From contig CAXXKZ010000015.1 of the NCBI GenBank assembly GCA_963665545.2, positions 1 through 64,000 on the forward strand: a DNA stretch of 64,000 nt, written 5' to 3'. Numbering within the stretch: position 1 is the stretch's first letter; each line of letters begins with the position of its first letter. Shown here piece after piece: positions 17,401 through 25,249 of this stretch. Both the position numbers and the translations under genes were made by a program. The notes beneath the pieces were generated by a model that was not told the DNA's origin, ran no database searches, and saw nothing but the letters and a program-made list of their open reading frames with translations. This stretch comes from G963665545 sp963665545. GTDB taxonomy: Bacteria; Pseudomonadota; Gammaproteobacteria; Xanthomonadales; SZUA-36.

Positions 17401-19884
17401 ATGAATTCAGCCAGACCCATCGTGGTGCAGAAAATTGGCGGCACTTCGCTGGCCGATCTCAATGGCTTCATGGCCAGTGCCGACGTCATTTGCAGCCATA
17501 TTGCCAGCTATCGCGTGGTGGTGGTGGTGTCGGCGGTAAAGGGTGTGACGGATCTGCTTGAAGCGGCGATCCTGGCCGCAACCGGCCACGACGAATCCCG
17601 GGCCGGATCGGAAAAGCAGTGCCTGGAAGAAGCGATTGGCCGCGAAAGGGCAATCGTTGAGGCATTAAATTCCGGCGGCGCTGAATTGCCTCTGTCGACC
17701 GACTACCTCGGCACACAGCAACAACGCCTCGCCGAACAGTTGGAGGGCATGAGAATGTTGGGACAGTGTCCTGATGAAACCCGCGCAGCCCTTCTGGCAA
17801 CCGGAGAAAGCTTCAGCAGTCGCCTGATGGTAGACCTGTTATGCAGCCGAGATATCGACGCAGCCTGGTCGGATACCGACGTGTTGCCGCTGGCCAATGA
17901 TGATTACCTGGACTCGTTGATTGATCTCGAGGCCGCCGCACCCTTGCTGCGGGATCGCCTCGGCAATGAACTCGCCGTACTGGTTCTGCCTGGCTTCTGT
18001 GGACGCAATTCTGCCGGCCACGTGCAGCTCCTGGGGCGCAATGGCACGGACTACTCTGCCGCAGCCATTGCTGCAGCGCTCAAAGCGGAGCGATGCCAGA
18101 TTTGGAAAGATGTGGACGGGTTCTATACTGCCGACCCGCGTATTGTCTCCAATGCCCGTTGTCTCGATGAAGTGAGCTATGACGAGGCCATGGAGCTGAC
18201 TTATTTTGGCGCCAAGGTCATTTCCGCCAAAGCATTGACCCCGCTTGCAGCAGCTCGGATACCGTGCGAAGTACGCAACACCTATGATGCGTCGCTGCCG
18301 GGTACGCTGGTTCACCGCGATGCCAAGCGAAAGCACGTCGTTCGTGGCATCTCCCATCTGCAAGACGTGGCCACCATCACGCTGCAGGGTGGCGGCTTGC
18401 GTGGCCGGGTGGGTATTGCCCGTCGGGTGATGGAGGCACTGGCGGCAGAGTCCATTTCAATTTTGCTCATTGTCCAGTCGTCCTCGGAATACAACATCAC
18501 CTTGTGTGTGCGGCAGGCCGACGTGGAGGGGGCACGCAAAGCCCTTGCCGAGGAGCTTCACTTTGAGCAACTCCATGGCCTGATCGAACCCCTGGCGGTG
18601 CAAGCCGATCGGGCGGTGGTTTCATTGGTGGGCGACGGCATGAAGCACTATCGAGGCATCGCCGCGCGGTTTCTGACGGCTATTTCATCCGCCGGCGTCA
18701 ATTGCGAAGTGATTGCCCAGGGTTCTTCCGAGTGCGCCATCGCAGTGGTTGTCGACGGTGACGACGCACAATCGGCCACCCGGGCATGTCACACGGCCTT
18801 TTTCAGCCATTCCATCCACCTCGATGTCATCTTGCTGGGTTGCGGCAATGTGGGATCTGTTTTGCTGCAACAATTTCGGCGCCAGGCGGACAGCCTGCGA
18901 GACAACCACATCGAGTTGCGCGTCCGGGCCATCGCCAACTCCCGGCGGATGCTGGTGGCGCAGGACGTGCTCGATCTCAATCATTGGGAAGCGCAACTGG
19001 AGCAGGATGGCAAAGCCTGGACCATTGAAAGCCTGGTGGCGATTCGGGCGCAGCTTGGCTTGTTGAATCCGACCATTGTGGATTGTTCCACCGATGAAAA
19101 CCTGGCCATGGAATACGTGCGCTTTCTGGAAAGCGGGTTCAATGTGGTTGCCGCCAACAAAAAGGCCAACACCGCCAGCCAGGCCTACTACCGGAAGTTG
19201 CGCGAAGCCTCCGAGCGCAACTACCGCAAATTCCTTTATGAGACCAATGTTGGTGCCGGGCTGCCATTCATAGATACCTTGCAGGCCCTGATACATTCGG
19301 GTGATGAACTGCAATCATTCGAGGGCATCATGTCGGGCAGCCTGTCGATGATTTTCGGCCTGCTTGAAGACGGCCTGTCTTTTTCGGAGGCGGTCGAAAA
19401 GGCCATGAGCATGGGCTATACCGAACCGGATCCGCGTGACGACCTGTCCGGTATGGACGTGGCGCGCAAATTGCTGATCGTGGCGCGTGAGGTTGGGCTG
19501 GAGTTGGAATTGGAAGACATTGTAGTCGAGCCTGTTGTGTCCGTCGAAGAGGTACCACATGTTGCGCCGGATGAGTTGCTGACAGCATTACAGGATATGA
19601 ATGCGGCATTCAGGGAGCGGGTTGTGCAAGCCGCTGCTTCTGGATCGGTATTGCGCTATGTCGGACGAATCGAAGGCCAGGTCTGCCGTGTTTCGATCCA
19701 GGAGATACCGACAGACCAACCCCTGGGGTCGATACGGGATGGCGAAAACGCTCTGGTTCTGCACACCCGCTACTATCAGCCCATTCCCCTGGTGTTACGC
19801 GGTTATGGTGCCGGCGCGTCGGTGACGGCTGCCGGGGTATTTGCTGATCTGCTCAGAACGGTGTGGCGCCCGCTGGATCGATAG
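17401..19884 (+). CDS. thrA: Bifunctional aspartate kinase / homoserine dehydrogenase
   Basis: 827-residue fusion of the E. coli ThrA type. The aspartokinase domain begins with KIGGTSLAD (usual KFGGTS) near residue 11, with LGRNGTDYSAA near residue 212. Paired ACT domains around residues 320-460 are the usual site of threonine feedback. The homoserine dehydrogenase part begins with LLGCGNVGSVLLQQF near residue 479, and AANKKANT plus the NVGAGLPF segment carry catalytic residues. It catalyses the first and third steps from aspartate to threonine. It starts one base after the asnB stop and its TAG is directly followed by the thrC ATG, so the three genes are one operon. Confidence 0.95.
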   Translation: MNSARPIVVQKIGGTSLADLNGFMASADVICSHIASYRVVVVVSAVKGVTDLLEAAILAATGHDESRAGSEKQCLEEAIGRERAIVEALNSGGAELPLSTDYLGTQQQRLAEQLEGMRMLGQCPDETRAALLATGESFSSRLMVDLLCSRDIDAAWSDTDVLPLANDDYLDSLIDLEAAAPLLRDRLGNELAVLVLPGFCGRNSAGHVQLLGRNGTDYSAAAIAAALKAERCQIWKDVDGFYTADPRIVSNARCLDEVSYDEAMELTYFGAKVISAKALTPLAAARIPCEVRNTYDASLPGTLVHRDAKRKHVVRGISHLQDVATITLQGGGLRGRVGIARRVMEALAAESISILLIVQSSSEYNITLCVRQADVEGARKALAEELHFEQLHGLIEPLAVQADRAVVSLVGDGMKHYRGIAARFLTAISSAGVNCEVIAQGSSECAIAVVVDGDDAQSATRACHTAFFSHSIHLDVILLGCGNVGSVLLQQFRRQADSLRDNHIELRVRAIANSRRMLVAQDVLDLNHWEAQLEQDGKAWTIESLVAIRAQLGLLNPTIVDCSTDENLAMEYVRFLESGFNVVAANKKANTASQAYYRKLREASERNYRKFLYETNVGAGLPFIDTLQALIHSGDELQSFEGIMSGSLSMIFGLLEDGLSFSEAVEKAMSMGYTEPDPRDDLSGMDVARKLLIVAREVGLELELEDIVVEPVVSVEEVPHVAPDELLTALQDMNAAFRERVVQAAASGSVLRYVGRIEGQVCRVSIQEIPTDQPLGSIRDGENALVLHTRYYQPIPLVLRGYGAGASVTAAGVFADLLRTVWRPLDR

Positions 19885-21168
19885 ATGAATGTGATGAGTT
19901 TGATCAACATTCGACATCCCGAGGAATCGGTCACATTTGGCCAAGCCGTCGTGCGTGGCCTGGGCAGTCGACAAGGCCTGTATTTTCCTCGCGATCTGAG
20001 GCCACTGGCGGATGTCGATGCGCTGCTGGAGCAGGATTTCATCAGCCGTAGCGCGGCCATACTTGGGCACCTGACAGAACACGCGCTCCCCCCCGAGATG
20101 ATGCGTGAGTTCGTTACGCAGGCATTTGATTTTCCAATCAAGCTTACGCCGCTGGCCGATGGAACCCGGGCGCTGGAACTGTTTCACGGTCCGTCGCTTG
20201 CGTTCAAGGACTTTGGCGCCCGATTCATGGCGCGCTGCCTGGAAGAATTTCGGGGCGGCGAACCGGTGACGATCCTGACGGCCACATCCGGGGATACGGG
20301 CGCGGCAGTGGCACACGCATTCTACAATTTGCCGGGCATCCAGGTTGTGGTGTTGTATCCGCAGGGAATGCTCTCCCCCCTGCAAGAGAAGCTGTTTTGT
20401 ACGCTGAGCGGCAATATTACAACAGTGGCGGTCGGGGACAATTTCGATGTGTGCCAGCGCCTGGTCAAGGAGGCCTTTGATGACGACCAGGTACGATTGG
20501 ACCTGCGCCTTAATTCGGCCAACTCCATCAACATTGCACGCCTGCTCGCCCAGGTTTGTTACTACTTCGAGGGCGCAGCCTCTGTGCCAAACGTCGATGA
20601 GTTGGTCTTCAGTGTGCCAAGCGGCAATTTTGGCAACATCACCGCCGGTCTGCTTGCCCGTGCCATCGGCTTGCCCTACAAACGTATCGTCGCCGCCACC
20701 AATGCCAATGACACCGTGCCGCGCTACCTGGCCTCCGGCAACTGGAACCCCAAGCCGACAGTTGCCACCCTCACCAATGCGATGGATATCTCCCTGCCCA
20801 ACAATTTTCCGCGGGTGCTGGAGCTGGACGCTCGACATGGTCTGGATCTGGGGCAGCTGCTGACCTCGGTGTCCCTCAATGACGCCGCCACACGCATGGC
20901 CATGGGCGATTTGTATGCACTGGGCTACCTGTCGGACCCTCACAGCGCCCTGGCTTGGTCGGCACTCAGGCAGTCGCTCACCGGGCAGGAGACCGGCATG
21001 TTCCTGTGCACGGCGCACCCGGCAAAGTTCTCCGAAACCATAGAAGACACCCTGGGCATTGCGGTTCCGCTGCCGCCAGCACTGGCCGCCGTGAAAAACA
21101 GCGAGGTACTTTCAAAACACATCCCCGGAAATTTTGCAGCGCTCAGAGAGCTGTTGTTCAGTTTGTAG
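19885..21168 (+). CDS. thrC: Threonine synthase
   Basis: 427-residue PLP enzyme, E. coli ThrC-like in length and sequence, converting O-phosphohomoserine to threonine. The PLP lysine is in LAFKDFGARF near residue 112, the phosphate loop is TSGDTGAAV near residue 135, and FSVPSGNFGNI lies near residue 250. It follows thrA with no gap. Homoserine kinase (thrB), which normally lies between thrA and thrC and makes the substrate, is not in this operon or anywhere in the window, so it must be encoded elsewhere. The hairpin repeat begins about 15 bases after its stop. Confidence 0.95.
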   Translation: MNVMSLINIRHPEESVTFGQAVVRGLGSRQGLYFPRDLRPLADVDALLEQDFISRSAAILGHLTEHALPPEMMREFVTQAFDFPIKLTPLADGTRALELFHGPSLAFKDFGARFMARCLEEFRGGEPVTILTATSGDTGAAVAHAFYNLPGIQVVVLYPQGMLSPLQEKLFCTLSGNITTVAVGDNFDVCQRLVKEAFDDDQVRLDLRLNSANSINIARLLAQVCYYFEGAASVPNVDELVFSVPSGNFGNITAGLLARAIGLPYKRIVAATNANDTVPRYLASGNWNPKPTVATLTNAMDISLPNNFPRVLELDARHGLDLGQLLTSVSLNDAATRMAMGDLYALGYLSDPHSALAWSALRQSLTGQETGMFLCTAHPAKFSETIEDTLGIAVPLPPALAAVKNSEVLSKHIPGNFAALRELLFSL

Positions 21169-21182
21169 CTTTGTGGCTACGC

Positions 21183-21500
21183 TACCTCCGGAAAGCCCCA
21201 TGAGCGGGCTACTGGCCACGCCTGGCGGATGGCGCTTTTGCACAAGGATGTGCTTAGATCGTGGAGCACAGGGATGTGCGGGAGCAATCGGCTACCCTCA
21301 CTTCTCCGCGCTTGGTGGGTCGGCTCCTGCTGCATTGTTCTACCTCCGGAAAGCCCTATGAGCGGGCTACTGGCCACGCCTGGCGGATGGCCCTTCGGGC
21401 TACCCTCGTTTCTCCGCGCTTGGTGGGTCGGCTCCAACGGATCATCCTGTTCCGTGTCGCCTCGTCGAGCCATCCATGGCTCGACGACCCAGTCGCTTGT
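21183..21500. repeat. Hairpin-rich dispersed repeat, left of IS110 copy 2
   Basis: Mosaic of modules immediately behind thrC. The terminal module (ctccggaaagcccc...) occurs twice, at 21186 and 21344. Hairpins are at 21240-21253 (GCACA-AGGA-TGTGC), 21266-21279 (GCACA-GGGA-TGTGC) and 21462-21487 (an 11-bp perfect stem). The 14-mer at 21266 differs from its counterpart at 4978 at two positions that pair with each other, so the stem is kept. The segment 21343-21500 matches 55960-56117 closely. The region 21169-21712 has no gene. Confidence 0.85.
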
Positions 21501-21712
21501 ATGGTGTTTCTGCCTTAAATCTGGATGATTAAGGGTGCCGGGATGGGCGGGACGCAGTCGCTTTCTGGCCAGTCGGTACAGACTAACAAGAGTTCGTCCC
21601 CATCCCATTCTCACCAGAGCGCCGATTGAGAATCTAGCTGCAATGACAGCCGATGTATACAAGCTTGCGCCCCGTGAGATCCCGGCTACGGCATATAACC
21701 GCGGAGATCATT
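21501..21712 (+). ncRNA. Predicted IS110 bridge RNA (left end of copy 2)
   Basis: Same sequence as the left end of copy 1, shifted by 16,375 bases. Guide-like segments: cagtcgctt at 21555-21563 and acaag at 21586-21590 (target loop), agaatct at 21629-21635 and atacaag at 21657-21663 (donor loop). The enclosing stems are conserved. Since both copies carry unchanged guides and both sit in the same position of the same repeat, their target specificity agrees with the guide sequence. Confidence 0.75.
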
Positions 21713-22651
21713 ATGACAAGCAATGTTACCCAAGTCACTTTAGGTGTGGATGTTTCGAAAGATCATTTGGACGTTTACGATTGGACCCGGCAACGACATT
21801 ATCAAGTCAATAACTCAACCGCGGCCATTGCACAATGGCTTGGTGGGTTGACGGGCGAGGTACGACTGGCGCTGGAGCCGACATCGCATTACCACCTGGC
21901 GGTGGTGGATACTGCGCACGCTTTGGGCTATGCGATCTACTTGGTGAACCCACGCCAGCTGCATCACTATCGGTATGCCGTCGGCCTGAGGCATAAGAGT
22001 GATCCGCATGATGCCTGGTTGTTAGTACGCTATCTCAGCCACGAAGCGCAGTCATTGCCTCGTCATTGCCCGTCAGACCAGCATTCACGGGAGCTGTGGG
22101 CTTTGATTAAGCGTCGCGCTGTGGTGGTTGGAGTGCGTAAAAACATGCGCATGAGCATGCGCCAAGTGTCGCTGTCAGGCCGAGAAGTGGAACAGGCCTG
22201 CAGCCGCTTGATCCAGCGCATCGAATGCCGGATTGAGTATTTGCTAAGGGCGTTGGGCCTGCAACAAGACTATGCGTGTTGCCAACAGATACCGGGCCTT
22301 GGACCCGCCACAGCTGCTGGGTTGGTGGCGGCCTTTCATCGCGGCGTGTTCGCTTCATCGGATGCCTTTGTGGCCTACCTCGGCCTGGACATACGATTGC
22401 GGCGGTCTGGTCGCATGCAGGGCAAGCACAAGCTGACCAAGAATGGCGAGAAGGAGATACGACGATTGCTATTTTGTGCCGCTCACGCGGCCCGCAACGA
22501 ACCTCGATTCGAGCGCTATCATCAGCGTCAACTGGATAAGGGACTTTCAAAAACCGCTGCTCGAGTGATATTGGGGCGCAAGTTGGTCAGGATTGCATAT
22601 GCCCTTATGAGTCGAGGCGAAACATTCAAACCGTGTGTAACCATGGCTTGA
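21713..22651 (+). CDS. IS110-family transposase, copy 2
   Basis: 312 residues, the same protein as at 5338-6276 except Val105 (Ala in copy 1) and Cys189 (Arg in copy 1). All RuvC-like acidic residues and the C-terminal Transposase_20 domain are intact, so both copies could be active. Arg189 precedes the IPGLGPATAAG helix-hairpin motif; whether Cys there matters is unknown. The start is chosen as for copy 1, with GGAG ahead of the ATG. Confidence 0.93.
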   Translation: MTSNVTQVTLGVDVSKDHLDVYDWTRQRHYQVNNSTAAIAQWLGGLTGEVRLALEPTSHYHLAVVDTAHALGYAIYLVNPRQLHHYRYAVGLRHKSDPHDAWLLVRYLSHEAQSLPRHCPSDQHSRELWALIKRRAVVVGVRKNMRMSMRQVSLSGREVEQACSRLIQRIECRIEYLLRALGLQQDYACCQQIPGLGPATAAGLVAAFHRGVFASSDAFVAYLGLDIRLRRSGRMQGKHKLTKNGEKEIRRLLFCAAHAARNEPRFERYHQRQLDKGLSKTAARVILGRKLVRIAYALMSRGETFKPCVTMA

Positions 22652-22671
22652 CCAGACCCATAGAATCTTGT

Positions 22672-22890
22672 CGGCGCTCGGCATCCTTGAAGGCGTGGCC
22701 AGTAGCCCGCTCACGGGGCTTTCCTAACGCTGGCACAAGCCGATTCGGAGTAAGGGGTCTTCTTGCAGGGCCCTTTGAAACACGGATGTTTCAAGAGGAG
22801 CGTCCCACGGATGGGCTCGAGCGCGTCCTGCAAGGAGACCCCTTGCTCCGGAGCGGCGCCTCACAGACTAGAACAACGTTGCTGGAATTC
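22672..22890. repeat. Hairpin-rich dispersed repeat, right of IS110 copy 2
   Basis: Inverted terminal module at 22697-22724, then hairpins at 22775-22794 (TTGAAACA-CGGA-TGTTTCAA) and 22804-22815 (CCCA-CGGA-TGGG), both matching positions in the copy 1 flank. The last 18 bases (22873-22890) are the exact reverse complement of 4853-4870. It ends five bases before the stop codon of the convergent ppk2 gene, so it lies between two gene 3' ends (thrC and ppk2). Confidence 0.8.
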
Positions 22891-22894
22891 TCGG

Positions 22895-23935
22895 TTAGTC
22901 CTTCTTGCCGGGCCAAAAATCCAGATGCTTCTCTTTGACCAGCACCTGTGAAGGCGAGCCCACGATCAGCGGATCGGGGCCGCTGATAACTTCCGGGTCC
23001 TTGTCCGGATAAGGCAGCTGGTTGAGAAAATGTTGCATGCAATTGAGGCGGGCCCTTTTCTTGTCATCCGACTTGATGATGGTCCATGGCGCATCAGCGG
23101 TGTCGGTATAAAAGAACATGGCTTCCTTGGCGGCCGTGTACTCCGACCACAATGAGACAGCCGCTGCGTCAATTGGACTGAGTTTCCACTGCTTCAGCGG
23201 GTCACCCTGGCGGGAGGCGAAGCGGGCCTTTTGCTCCTTCTTGGTGACGGAGAAATAGTATTTGAACATGCGAATGCGAGAATTGACCAGCATTCGCTCA
23301 AACTCGGGGCACTGTCTCATGAATTCGAGATATTCAGTTGAGTTGCAGAACCCCATGACGCGCTCGACGCCGGCTCGGTTGTACCATGAGCGATCGAGGA
23401 ACAGGATTTCACCACGGGTCGGCAAGTGTTTAACATAACGTTGGAAATACCATTGCCCCAGCTCTCTTTCGGTCGGCTTTTCCAACGCGACCACTTTAGC
23501 GGCGCGCGGATTGAGGTGTTCCATAAAGCGCTTGATGGTGCCGCCTTTGCCTGCCGCGTCGCGGCCCTCGCAGATTACCACCAATTTTTCGCCGGACATT
23601 TTGACCCAATTCTGAACCTTGAGAAGCTCGATTTGCAACTTGGCTTTGTGGTGCTCGTATTCCGCCCTGGGTATGCGAGTCTTGTAGGGGTAGCGGCCCT
23701 CGCGAAACAACTGGCCAATGGCTTTGGGATCGCTCCTCAATGTGGACAGGTGACTGTGGGTCGCGGCGTTCGGAATTGAATCGTCCCGGCCGCCGCCATC
23801 CCGGGCGCCGCTATGTTCAAGAATATCTTCCGATGAACGCTCAGGTTTGGAGGATGATTCGGATTTGTCGTCGCCATCCTTGCGGTTTTCACCGCTCACG
23901 ACTTTCAGATCAGATGTCATACAACGCGCTACCAT
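22895..23935 (-). CDS. ppk2: Polyphosphate kinase 2 family protein
   Basis: 346-residue PPK2-family kinase, which transfers phosphate between polyphosphate and nucleotides. The Walker A-like motif EGRDAAGKGG lies near residue 126, the lid region DRSWYNRAGVERVMGF near residue 182, and the sequence continues as a single-domain class I enzyme. About 75 residues at the N-terminus are charged and low-complexity, with a run of Asp/Ser/Glu. Met6 (base 23920) is an equally possible start. Class I enzymes favour GDP or ADP phosphorylation, but substrate cannot be read here. It is convergent with the IS-bearing repeat and is intact, unlike the next genes upstream. Confidence 0.9.
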   Translation of the reverse strand: MVARCMTSDLKVVSGENRKDGDDKSESSSKPERSSEDILEHSGARDGGGRDDSIPNAATHSHLSTLRSDPKAIGQLFREGRYPYKTRIPRAEYEHHKAKLQIELLKVQNWVKMSGEKLVVICEGRDAAGKGGTIKRFMEHLNPRAAKVVALEKPTERELGQWYFQRYVKHLPTRGEILFLDRSWYNRAGVERVMGFCNSTEYLEFMRQCPEFERMLVNSRIRMFKYYFSVTKKEQKARFASRQGDPLKQWKLSPIDAAAVSLWSEYTAAKEAMFFYTDTADAPWTIIKSDDKKRARLNCMQHFLNQLPYPDKDPEVISGPDPLIVGSPSQVLVKEKHLDFWPGKKD

Positions 23936-24008
23936 GGCACTGTGGGCCAGTAACTATATCGAAAAACCCCCTGCTTTGGAAAACAGTTCGTTGATCGCTG
24001 GCCGGGAT

Positions 24009-24433
24009 TTAGTGTGTTGCCTGGTTCAGCGGCTGAGCTAAGAACTTGCGTAAGCCGCGGGATTGCAAAAGCGCGAGAACCATGACAATCAGCGCGGTGT
24101 CCAGGATTAGGAAGATTCCGAATCCCGAAAAAGTGGCCGCCTTGGCCAAAACCAGTAGCGCCGACCCAGCCACCCAGGCCCAATCGCCAAAATCACGCCT
24201 TTCACCAGACTGACTGGTACATTCCGGCCGTATGCCAACCACAATAGGTAAAGGGAGAAGCCAAGCAACATTGCGCCTATGGGCCAGATGCCAATCGGAT
24301 CTACGCCCAGCCATCGGAGCACTGTGGGCTCGAAAAGTACAATTAACAAGCCGCTAAGTGCGGAAAAGATCGCGTTGGCGAGCACTGCTTTTCGCAGAAA
24401 TGAACCGGGGCTCTGGCGCATGTCGATTTTCAT
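24009..24433 (-). pseudogene. Small four-helix membrane protein, frameshifted
   Basis: The N-terminal part (MKIDMRQSPGSFLRKAVLAN..., two hydrophobic segments) runs in one frame to about base 24190. The remainder (DWAWVAGSALLVLAK..., two more hydrophobic segments) continues in another. Adding one base near 24190 gives a single protein of about 141 residues with four membrane helices and a join reading VKGVILADWAWVAGS. I do not recognise a function beyond a small integral membrane protein. It is divergent from the HxlR-type regulator at 24509, which is likely its regulator, with a palindromic operator between them. Confidence 0.7.
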
Positions 24434-24451
24434 GGGACGTTCCTTTATGTC

Positions 24452-24491
24452 TTGAAAATTAGTTTGAACCGTATATAATGACAGTATATAC
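24452..24491 (+). promoter_or_regulatory. Promoter with overlapping palindromic operator for the HxlR-type regulator
   Basis: TTGAAA (24452-24457), 16 bases, TATAAT (24474-24479) form a near-consensus promoter facing the regulator gene. Overlapping the -10 box is a perfect inverted repeat GTATATA-N7-TATATAC (24471-24491), the kind of dyad bound by dimeric winged-helix regulators. It sits in an AT-rich gap between the two divergent genes, so one bound dimer could control both. Autoregulation is inferred, not shown. Confidence 0.6.
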
Positions 24492-24508
24492 TATATTAAA
24501 TTAAAGTT

Positions 24509-25193
24509 ATGTCAAACAAAACATATAATCAAGCCTGCAGCCTGGCAATGGCGCTGGATGTCATCGGCGAACGTTGGACCTGGCTGATTCTGCGCGCCTT
24601 GCTGACCGGGCCCAAACGCTTTGGCGACCTCACGCGGCAATTGCCCGGTATGGGCACCAATTTGTTGTCGCAACGATTGCAGGCCCCTGGCAGCTAACGG
24701 CGTGATTGCTAAAGAGGGCAAGGACCGCCAGTCTGCCTACCGGCTCACCGCACTCGGTGAGCAGCTCAGACCCATGGCGCATGAACTCATCCGCTGGGGT
24801 AGAAATTTTCGTGCAGCCGACGATAGTGCCGCTGGCGAGGGTGGGAAGGAAGCAGAGAATGCCGGGGCCAGGGAAGACACGCAGCAATCCATTCCTGAGT
24901 GGGACATGCTGGCGATAGAGGCGGCTTTTGTGGCCGAGCGCTCGGCGGGGGTTCAAGCCGTCCTACAGCTCACGCTGTCCGATTTCACCTTTCACCTGGT
25001 CATTCGAAATCAGGTATGCCGCGCGATTGTGGGGGCCGCAGTCGAGCCCGATGCCACCATCATTTCGGATTCGGCAACTCTGATGGCCATTAACGCAGAC
25101 AAAACTTCGGTGCAATCAGCCGAAGAAAAGATCAGGATCAAAATCCAGGGTGACCGGGCTGCGTCCAATTTGTTATTTGAATTGTTCGAATAG
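24509..25193 (+). pseudogene. HxlR-type winged-helix regulator with SCP2-like C-terminal domain, frameshifted
   Basis: The first 57 residues (NQACSLAMALDVIGERWTWL...) are a clear HxlR/MarR-like DNA-binding domain, then the frame ends. Removing one C from the CCCC run at 24684-24687 joins it to the downstream frame (LAANGVIAKEGKDRQSAYRL...), restoring the wing. About 110 further residues follow (LTLSDFTFHLVIRNQV..., DATIISDSATLMAI), resembling the SCP2-like domain often attached to such regulators. The repaired protein is about 227 residues. Its divergent partner is frameshifted as well. It is either decayed or a sequence error; the operator between them is intact. Confidence 0.75.
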
Positions 25194-25249
25194 CGGGGCC
25201 GTTCCATTGGCCATTCTATGGGCCATTCTATGGGCCATCAGGGGGCAAG

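Larger units (their letters stand above)
21501..22671 (+). mobile_element. IS110-family insertion sequence, copy 2
   Basis: 1,171 bp, same orientation as copy 1 and identical to it in everything compared except bases 22026 and 22277. CTTGT is at both junctions (21496-21500 and 22667-22671). Removing it restores a repeat of about 211 bp (21343-22724), close to the 217 bp of the unoccupied copy at 55960-56176, which shows where the element went in. Layout: 212 bp noncoding left end, transposase, 20 bp right end. Confidence 0.92.

Noticed and set aside
19795..21018. Long minus-strand frame (407 codons) opposite thrC
   Set aside because: Antisense shadow of a conserved gene, no recognisable domains, composition typical of shadows.
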